Source of the DNA: DAOTXL01 sp034434895 | GTDB lineage: Bacteria; Chloroflexota; Anaerolineae; JAAYZQ01 | Length of the DNA: 6,686 nucleotides | Assembly: GCA_034434895.1 (NCBI GenBank) | Contig: DAOTYI010000202.1 | Coordinates: forward strand, 1 to 6,686 | Direction: 5' to 3' | Shown here: positions 1 to 4,695 of the stretch, piece by piece | Layout: the number at the start of each line of letters is the position of its first letter | How positions within the stretch are numbered: position 1 is the first letter of the stretch | Translations under genes and position numbers: made by a program | The notes under the pieces: generated by a model | What the model was told of the DNA's origin: nothing | What the model saw: only the letters and a program-made list of their open reading frames with translations | Database searches by the model: none

Positions 1-21
1 CCTGCCCCCTGCCCCCTGCCC
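1..21. repeat. Three exact tandem copies of a 7-bp repeat at the window edge
   Basis: CCTGCCC is repeated three times without error, and the array may continue beyond the left edge. It overlaps the extreme 3' end of the phosphatase reading frame, just after the conserved FDDLTLVV motif, where it encodes a Gly/Arg-rich tail. The unit is not a multiple of three, so copy-number change would alter the C-terminus and stop position. Confidence 0.8.
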
Positions 22-3000
22 TTTTCCGCCTGGCCACCACCAGCGTCAGATCGTCAAACTGAGGGAGATCGCCAGAGAAGGCGGTGAGGGCCTCGTCCAC
101 CACCCGGGTCAGCTCCATCACCGGCAGGTGGCGGTGGCTGCTGACCACCTGCAGGAGCCGCTCCCGGCCGAACATCCGTTGCTGCGCATTCAGGGTTTCA
201 AGGACGCCGTCGGTATAAAAGAGGAGCAGGTCATCTGGTTCCAGATGCACCCTCTGCTCCTCAAACTCAATGTGGGGCATCACCCCTAAAGCCATGCCGG
301 TCCCCGCCAGTGTCTCGCCTGTGCCATCGGCCGCCCGCACCAGCAGAGGGGGCATGTGCCCGGCATTGACATACACGACCTCCCCCGAATCGGGGTGAAG
401 CACGGCATAGCACAGGGTGACAAACAGCCCGGCGCGGGCGTCGGCCAGGATCAGGTCGTTGGCCCGGGCAATGGCTGCGGCCGGCGGCCGACCGTCCATG
501 GCCACAGTGCGGACCAAAGTGCGCGACAGGGCCATAAACAGGGCAGCCGGTACCCCTTTGTCGGCCACATCGGCGACGACCAGGCCGATGCGGTTGCCGG
601 TCATCATCTCCCTGGCCGGGGGCAGTGGGAAAAAGTCGTAAAAGTCGCCGCCCACCTGCCGGGCCGAACGCCAGAGGACGGCCAGCTCCCAGCCAGGCAC
701 CTGCGGACACTGCTCGGGCAGGAAGCTGGTCTGGATGCGCCGGGCCACGTCCAGCTCCTGCTTCATCCGCTCCTGTTCGGCCGCTTCCCGCAGCAGGCGA
801 TCGTTTTCCACGGCGATGGCCGCCTGACCGGCGATGCCGGTGAGGATGTTCACCCAGCGCCCGGTAAAGCGGCGGGTGGAGCCTGTATAGTCCACACTCA
901 TCAGGCCCAACACTTCCCCCTTGCTGATCAGGGGCAGGGTCAGCAGCGACTCCCGGCCCAGGGCAGCCAGGCCAGAGCCTGCCGCCGACCGGGCAGTCTC
1001 CGGCAGGTGGTGCAGGTCGCGCAGCGTGACGAACGGCCGGCCGGCCAGCAGTTCACGCACCAGCGGGTCATCCTCCGCCAGGCGCAGGCGGGCAAAGGTG
1101 GAGCGGGCCGGCTCCCGCAGGCCATATTGTTGAAAAGGGACAAAGGTGGCAGAGGCCTGATCCCACAGGAAGAAAGCACACATCTCCACCCCGACGAGCA
1201 TGGGGGTAATGCGGGCAATGGCAGCCAGGGTTTCGACCAGCTCGGTGGAACGGCTGACCGCTTCGGCCACCTGGAGAAGGGCCATTGAGACATACGCCTC
1301 TTCCTGTTGAGCCTGCACCAGGCGGGCGCTGTGGATGACCATGGCTGCCTGATTGGCGATGCCGACCAGCATCTCCACCAGCCGCTGGTGGAAAGGATGA
1401 GCGGTGCCGGCATAGTCCACCATCATGGCCCCCAGCAATTCACCCTGAGCCAGGAGCGGCAGCAGGAGTACCTCCCGGATATCGAAGGTATGGACCAGGT
1501 CGGGGGGGACCAATCCCGGCTCGTCGGCAACCCGGACCAGGCGAGGGGTTTTCTGCCAGCGCACCAGGTCCAGTGCCGGGAACCCCCCCGCCGGGAACGA
1601 GAGGTGGTCGAAGGTCTCCCGCAGCTCGCGCGAAAGGCCATAGGTCTGTGCCGGAATAAAGGTCTCGCTGCCATCATCCCACAGCAGCAGGGCACAACGG
1701 TCCACGCCGGCCAGGAGAGGGGTCAGGCGAACGATGGTGGTCAACACGGCATCCAGGTCCGAGACGTGGCTCATGGTATCGGCCACCTGGAGCAAGGCGG
1801 TCGCAAACCAGGCCTGTTGTCGTTCGGCCTCATAGAGCCGCGCCTCGTGGATGGCGATGGCCACCTGGCGGCCCAACGTCTCCAGGATGAACAGGTCATC
1901 GGGGCCAAAGGCATTGGGTTGGTCGCTCTGCACGTCGAGCAAGCCCACCAGCTCATCATCCAGCAGGAGAGGTACGACCAGTTCCGAGCGGGTTTCCTCC
2001 AGTGCCTCGACACAGCGGTAGCGGGCATCCTGGGTCACATCGTTGACGACCACCGGCTGACCGTGGGCAGCTGCCCAGCCGATCAGCCCCTCCCCCCAGG
2101 CCACTTCGACGGCGACGGGATGCTGGCCGGCGCTGGCACTGGCCTGGAAGGTGACCGTCCGGCGCTCCCGGTCGGCGGTAAAGACGCCGACATGATAGTA
2201 GCCAAAGTTCTCACGAATCAGGCCCACCACGCGCCGGAATAGCTCCTCCAGCTCCAGGGTGGCGGTCACCTGGCGGCTCACCTGGCCGATAGTCGCCAGT
2301 TGTCGGACCCGCTTGTGCTCCTGGGCGTACAATTGGGCTTTCTGGATGGCGACGGCGGCCTGGTTGGCCATGGCCGACAGGACCCGCAGGTCGCTTTCGC
2401 CGTAGGCGTGCCGTCGGAACGACTGGACGGTCATGGTGCCGATGACCGTCTCGCCGGCAATGAGGGGCACAAACAGCGCAGAGCGGGGCGGATGATCGGC
2501 AATGTAGACCGGCTGGGCCGGGAGCGGGTCCTTTTCAAAATCGCCGACCAGGAGCGGCTGTTTCGAGTCGCGCATCCAGTTGATCAGCCCCACGCCGGGG
2601 GTCAGGCGGAAGGTCCGTGGCGGCTGCGGCTGCCCCTCTCGCATCCAAAGCTTGAGGGTATAGTCATCGCCTTCGAACAGGCCCAGGTGAAAGATGGTCG
2701 TGTCGGCAATGCGGCGGGCATGCTCATACATCAACCTGCAGATTTCATCCACATCCAGTTGGGCCTGGGCGATGGCTGCGCCGATCTGCTCGATGGTGGA
2801 CAGTTCGGCCACCCGCTGTGTCAGTTTGGTCCGGGTGGTGGCCCAGCGCTGGGCCAGCACGGCCACGGCGATGATGACCAGCGATTGGATGGCAAAAGCC
2901 ACCCAGCTCAGATGGGTGTAGACCAAGGCGACAACCAGGCTGAAGGGCAGGGGCAACAGTTCAACCAGCAGCGCCGAAGGGATGGCCTGGTGGAAAAAGA

Positions 3001-3577
3001 GGCGCAGTTGCTCCCTTCCTCCCTGGAGATACTCCAGCAGGCCCCAGGCGGTGTGATCGAGAAGGAACCACAACAGGCACACACTGCCCAGGGCCAACAG
3101 GCCCTGCCCCTCCATCGCCCTGGTCGGAGCAGAACCCTCAGCCCCCAGTGGCAATGGGCGAAAGAGCGCGCCGGCGGCAAAGGCCATCAGCACCTTGAGG
3201 CCGGCGTTGAATAGAGGGAGATCGACCAGGTGGTAGCGGTCAGGCCGGTGATGGCGCAGGGCGTTCAGCTCCAGATAGGTCAACCCGCTGAGGGCAGCCA
3301 CAACCGCACCCATCGTCGGCCCCAGAGCCAACACGGCTGCCAGGTCAATCACCCCGGCCAGGCTGTGAATGGTGGGCGAGCCGAGGTGAAAGCTGGAACG
3401 CTGCACCAGAAATGACAGGCCGGCAAAGACCAGGAGGGCCGGCCAGGGGAACGGCTGCCGATAGAGGGTCAGGTTGTAGCCCAGCCACCCCAACCCGGCC
3501 AGGCCCAGCAGCAGGCTATAAAGGGTCGAGGCGGGCGGCCACGAATCCTTTGTCGGTCGAGAAGCATCGGCCTGCAC
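1..3577 (-). CDS. Membrane-anchored four-GAF SpoIIE/RsbU-type PP2C phosphatase (3' end cut by window edge)
   Basis: Likely serine phosphatase that reactivates the STAS antagonist encoded upstream in the same operon. The frame is open from GTG 3577 to the left edge (1192 codons; stop not seen). GTG was chosen because GGAGG lies 7 nt upstream, 14 nt separate it from the kinase stop, and the next in-frame ATG (residue 89) would cut into the membrane region. Residues about 18-242 form some 6-7 hydrophobic segments, resembling MASE-like sensor domains of Chloroflexota GAF/HD-GYP proteins. GAF-like domains follow at about 258-415, 423-585, 590-760 and 763-930; the last two are close copies. A linker (ELDVARRIQTSFLPE, about 941-955) leads into the PP2C domain with its acidic metal-site motifs intact: VGGDFYD (D978, D981), DVADKG (D1003), NAGH (1071-1074), YTDG (D1123) and FDDLTLVV (D1175, D1176). 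The phosphatase domain is therefore essentially complete, and only a short tail is missing. The GAF ligands and the exact membrane family cannot be read from sequence. Confidence 0.95.
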   Translation of the reverse strand, partial: MQADASRPTKDSWPPASTLYSLLLGLAGLGWLGYNLTLYRQPFPWPALLVFAGLSFLVQRSSFHLGSPTIHSLAGVIDLAAVLALGPTMGAVVAALSGLTYLELNALRHHRPDRYHLVDLPLFNAGLKVLMAFAAGALFRPLPLGAEGSAPTRAMEGQGLLALGSVCLLWFLLDHTAWGLLEYLQGGREQLRLFFHQAIPSALLVELLPLPFSLVVALVYTHLSWVAFAIQSLVIIAVAVLAQRWATTRTKLTQRVAELSTIEQIGAAIAQAQLDVDEICRLMYEHARRIADTTIFHLGLFEGDDYTLKLWMREGQPQPPRTFRLTPGVGLINWMRDSKQPLLVGDFEKDPLPAQPVYIADHPPRSALFVPLIAGETVIGTMTVQSFRRHAYGESDLRVLSAMANQAAVAIQKAQLYAQEHKRVRQLATIGQVSRQVTATLELEELFRRVVGLIRENFGYYHVGVFTADRERRTVTFQASASAGQHPVAVEVAWGEGLIGWAAAHGQPVVVNDVTQDARYRCVEALEETRSELVVPLLLDDELVGLLDVQSDQPNAFGPDDLFILETLGRQVAIAIHEARLYEAERQQAWFATALLQVADTMSHVSDLDAVLTTIVRLTPLLAGVDRCALLLWDDGSETFIPAQTYGLSRELRETFDHLSFPAGGFPALDLVRWQKTPRLVRVADEPGLVPPDLVHTFDIREVLLLPLLAQGELLGAMMVDYAGTAHPFHQRLVEMLVGIANQAAMVIHSARLVQAQQEEAYVSMALLQVAEAVSRSTELVETLAAIARITPMLVGVEMCAFFLWDQASATFVPFQQYGLREPARSTFARLRLAEDDPLVRELLAGRPFVTLRDLHHLPETARSAAGSGLAALGRESLLTLPLISKGEVLGLMSVDYTGSTRRFTGRWVNILTGIAGQAAIAVENDRLLREAAEQERMKQELDVARRIQTSFLPEQCPQVPGWELAVLWRSARQVGGDFYDFFPLPPAREMMTGNRIGLVVADVADKGVPAALFMALSRTLVRTVAMDGRPPAAAIARANDLILADARAGLFVTLCYAVLHPDSGEVVYVNAGHMPPLLVRAADGTGETLAGTGMALGVMPHIEFEEQRVHLEPDDLLLFYTDGVLETLNAQQRMFGRERLLQVVSSHRHLPVMELTRVVDEALTAFSGDLPQFDDLTLVVARRKRAGGRGQ

Positions 3578-3584
3578 TCCGCAC

Positions 3585-3589
3585 CCTCC
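3585..3589 (-). promoter_or_regulatory. Shine-Dalgarno deciding the GTG start of the phosphatase gene
   Basis: GGAGG on the minus strand, 7 nt before GTG 3577 and inside the 14-nt gap after the kinase stop codon. A second GTG closer to the SD (first base 3584) is in another frame and meets TAG after about 22 codons, so it is excluded. The tight spacing suggests translational coupling with the kinase gene. Confidence 0.8.
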
Positions 3590-3591
3590 GC

Positions 3592-4023
3592 TTACTCCTG
3601 CCGGGCAGGCAGCCGCTTCTTCATCGTCAGCACATTCCCTTCCCTGGGATCGAAGGTAAAGGTGACACTATCCATCACCTGATAGATCAGGTACAACCCC
3701 AGGCCGCCCAGGGTCCGTTCCTGGAGAGGGGCGGTGACCTTTGGATCGGGCACGGCTCCGGGATCAAAGCCCCGCCCCCAGTCCCGCACCCGGACAATAA
3801 AGGTCTGCCCGTCCAGGCAGCAACAGACCTCCATGTCGCCCGGTTCCAGGCCCTGATAGGCGTGATCCACCACGTTGGCACAGGCCTCGTCCGTGGCCAG
3901 TTGGAGCCTGCACTGCATCTGTTCGTCGAATCCGACCGCCCGGGCCGACTCGCGCACACAGTCCACAGCGCGGGGGACATTCTCAAGGGTGGCCGCCAGC
4001 CTGAGCCTGGCAAGCAACTTCAT
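3592..4023 (-). CDS. RsbW/SpoIIAB-like ATP-binding anti-sigma kinase
   Basis: 143 aa, the usual length for a stand-alone GHKL-fold HATPase_c_2 anti-sigma serine kinase. The Bergerat ATP-site motifs are all visible: N-box TDEACANVVDHAY (E46 and N50, the expected general base and Mg-binding residue), G1 box RDWGRGFDP (D81, G83, G85) and G2 box TLGGLGLYL (G106, G107, G109). Family role: bind a target, classically a sigma factor, and phosphorylate the STAS antagonist. Here the likely substrate is the STAS protein encoded 109 bp upstream, and the phosphatase opposing it is encoded 14 bp downstream. ATG 4023 is preceded by GGAAGGGA at 4031-4038. Oddity: six cysteines (22, 38, 48, 67-69), three of them consecutive. 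The actual partner is not in the window and may not be a sigma factor, because many Chloroflexota copies of this module have no sigma gene beside them. Confidence 0.93.
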   Translation of the reverse strand: MKLLARLRLAATLENVPRAVDCVRESARAVGFDEQMQCRLQLATDEACANVVDHAYQGLEPGDMEVCCCLDGQTFIVRVRDWGRGFDPGAVPDPKVTAPLQERTLGGLGLYLIYQVMDSVTFTFDPREGNVLTMKKRLPARQE

Positions 4024-4030
4024 TCAGAAA

Positions 4031-4038
4031 TCCCTTCC
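4031..4038 (-). promoter_or_regulatory. Shine-Dalgarno of the kinase gene
   Basis: GGAAGGGA on the minus strand lies 7 nt before ATG 4023. It sits about 20 nt beyond the nearer palindrome (4058-4090), so folding of that palindrome would leave the site free. Confidence 0.65.
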
Positions 4039-4057
4039 AGGACCGCCGTGTCTCAAA

Positions 4058-4090
4058 ATCCTCCCGCAGGTTTGAAACCTGCGGGAGGAT
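4058..4090. repeat. Perfect 33-nt palindrome inside the operon
   Basis: The two arms, 4058-4072 and 4076-4090, are exact reverse complements (15 bp, extendable to 16), with a 1-3 nt loop centred on 4074. It lies between the STAS and kinase genes, 34 nt before the kinase start. Read on the minus strand, the hairpin is followed at once by a short T run (TTTTGAGA), so it could act as a partial terminator. It also looks like a dispersed palindromic (REP-type) element; the window holds only one copy, so dispersal cannot be shown here. Confidence 0.85.
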
Positions 4091-4102
4091 GATGCTCTAA
4101 CA

Positions 4103-4130
4103 GTAGGGTAACTGCGAGCAGTTGCCCTAC
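4103..4130. repeat. Near-perfect 28-nt palindrome beside the STAS stop
   Basis: Arms 4103-4115 (GTAGGGTAACTGC) and 4118-4130 (GCAGTTGCCCTAC) pair over 13 positions with a 2-nt loop. One position is imperfect: a G-U wobble in plus-strand RNA and an A/C mismatch in minus-strand RNA. It begins 2 nt after the STAS stop codon and is 12 nt from the second palindrome. The GTAGGG...CCCTAC ends recall palindromic repeats scattered in cyanobacterial and Chloroflexota genomes (from memory). Confidence 0.75.
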
Positions 4131-4132
4131 AT

Positions 4133-4471
4133 TTAGAAGCTGCCGACGGCATGGGTGTCTGTATCGTAGAACTTGAACAGACGGTCAAACCCCACCAGAT
4201 TAAACGTCTCTTTCAGCTCAGGTCGGATCTCGGAAATCACCACATCGCCCGGTGGTACCAGACGACGGACCTTCATCAACGCCGACAGCAAGGCCTTGAG
4301 GCCGGCGCTGCTGATATATTCGGTGTCCCTCAGGTTCACGACAATATTTTTTTGCCCGGCCTGGATCAGGCCCAGGAGCATCTCTTCCAGCCGGGGGGCG
4401 GTGGCGCTGTCCACCCGCCCTGAAACGGTGACCAGTTCACAGCGCTTCATGGTCTCGGCCTTGACATCCAT
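4133..4471 (-). CDS. STAS-domain anti-sigma-factor antagonist (RsbV/SpoIIAA-like)
   Basis: 112 aa, a single STAS domain of normal length. Beta-strand LVTVSGRVDSATAPRLEE (about 13-30) is followed by a helix, then NIVVNLRDTEYISSAGLKAL (about 42-61). The YISSAGL stretch aligns with the phosphoserine site of SpoIIAA/RsbV; S55 is the expected phosphorylated residue by alignment, with S54 next to it. The cytosolic protein, when unphosphorylated, is expected to bind the downstream kinase and release the kinase's target; the kinase would inactivate it by phosphorylation and the operon's phosphatase would restore it. ATG 4471 follows AGGAGG by 7 nt. An ATG directly abutting the SD is out of frame and soon stops; ATG at codon 8 would remove only a short unstructured start. 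First gene of the operon, behind a clear promoter. Confidence 0.95.
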   Translation of the reverse strand: MDVKAETMKRCELVTVSGRVDSATAPRLEEMLLGLIQAGQKNIVVNLRDTEYISSAGLKALLSALMKVRRLVPPGDVVISEIRPELKETFNLVGFDRLFKFYDTDTHAVGSF

Positions 4472-4478
4472 CGTTCAT

Positions 4479-4484
4479 CCTCCT
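4479..4484 (-). promoter_or_regulatory. Strong Shine-Dalgarno of the STAS gene
   Basis: AGGAGG on the minus strand, 7 nt before ATG 4471. It decides between the overlapping ATG triplets here: the ATG that touches the SD is too close and its frame ends after 13 codons. Confidence 0.85.
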
Positions 4485-4522
4485 GTGTGCTTTTCAAAAA
4501 TGCCTGGTTTGACGCCGATCCG

Positions 4523-4551
4523 ATTGTACCACACCTGGCGGCAGAGGGCAA
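4523..4551 (-). promoter_or_regulatory. Sigma70-type promoter of the STAS-kinase-phosphatase operon
   Basis: Minus strand: -35 TTGCCC (4546-4551, 4 of 6 to consensus), 17-bp spacer, -10 TACAAT (4523-4528, 5 of 6), preceded by TGG, giving an extended -10. Predicted start is near 4516, leaving a leader of about 45 nt. It lies downstream of the terminator-like palindrome of the previous gene, as expected for an independent unit. No comparable promoter is apparent in the gaps before the kinase or phosphatase genes. Confidence 0.7.
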
Positions 4552-4599
4552 ACGTGCGGCACGATCCTGACCCGGACCGGCCCGCGAACCCAACCCCTC

Positions 4600-4634
4600 A
4601 AAAGGGTGGCCGACGGCAGTGCCGTCGGCCACCC
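4600..4634 (-). terminator. Perfect palindrome plus T run, likely terminator of the secreted-protein gene
   Basis: Arms 4604-4618 and 4620-4634 pair perfectly (15 bp, very GC-rich, starting GGGTGGCC) around a tiny loop. On the minus strand the hairpin is followed by TTTTGAGG, a short U tract, 61 nt after the stop codon of the upstream gene. This fits a Rho-independent terminator, although the T run is weak and the loop unusually tight; it may also be a palindromic repeat. Confidence 0.6.
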
Positions 4635-4637
4635 GGC

Positions 4638-4676
4638 TTGGGTCTGGCTCCAGGGGCACAGCGGGCCAGGACCCAA
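4638..4676. repeat. Imperfect inverted repeat after the secreted-protein stop
   Basis: TTGGGTC (4638-4644) pairs with GACCCAA (4670-4676) and TGGC (4645-4648) with GCCA (4665-4668), leaving one bulged base at 4669 and a loop of about 16 nt. It lies between the stop codon and the perfect palindrome at 4604-4634 and could be a 3'-end stabilising structure. Weaker than the other palindromes. Confidence 0.45.
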
Positions 4677-4695
4677 ATCCTCGCTGGCCGGTCTG

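Noticed and set aside
356..3214. Three plus-strand reading frames of over 300 codons (356-1288, 1307-2242, 2300-3214)
   Set aside because: They lie exactly opposite the phosphatase gene. Their products are Gly/Gln/His-rich with no domain, while the minus strand encodes intact GAF and PP2C motifs throughout. Stop-poor antisense frames are expected at this GC content.
4141..4151. TGCCGACGGCA at the STAS 3' end, matching part of the palindrome at 4604-4634
   Set aside because: An 11-nt GC-rich match of codons for the C-terminal residues is plausible by chance, and the flanks do not match.
4347..4353. Run of seven A residues (minus strand) in the STAS gene as a slippage or frameshift site
   Set aside because: The downstream frame continues as a normal conserved STAS domain, and a seven-base run is short for transcriptional slippage.
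4447..4676. Small minus-strand reading frames (60 and 70 codons) between the secreted-protein and STAS genes
   Set aside because: They cross the terminator-like palindrome and the promoter and overlap the STAS start out of frame, with no convincing ribosome binding site.
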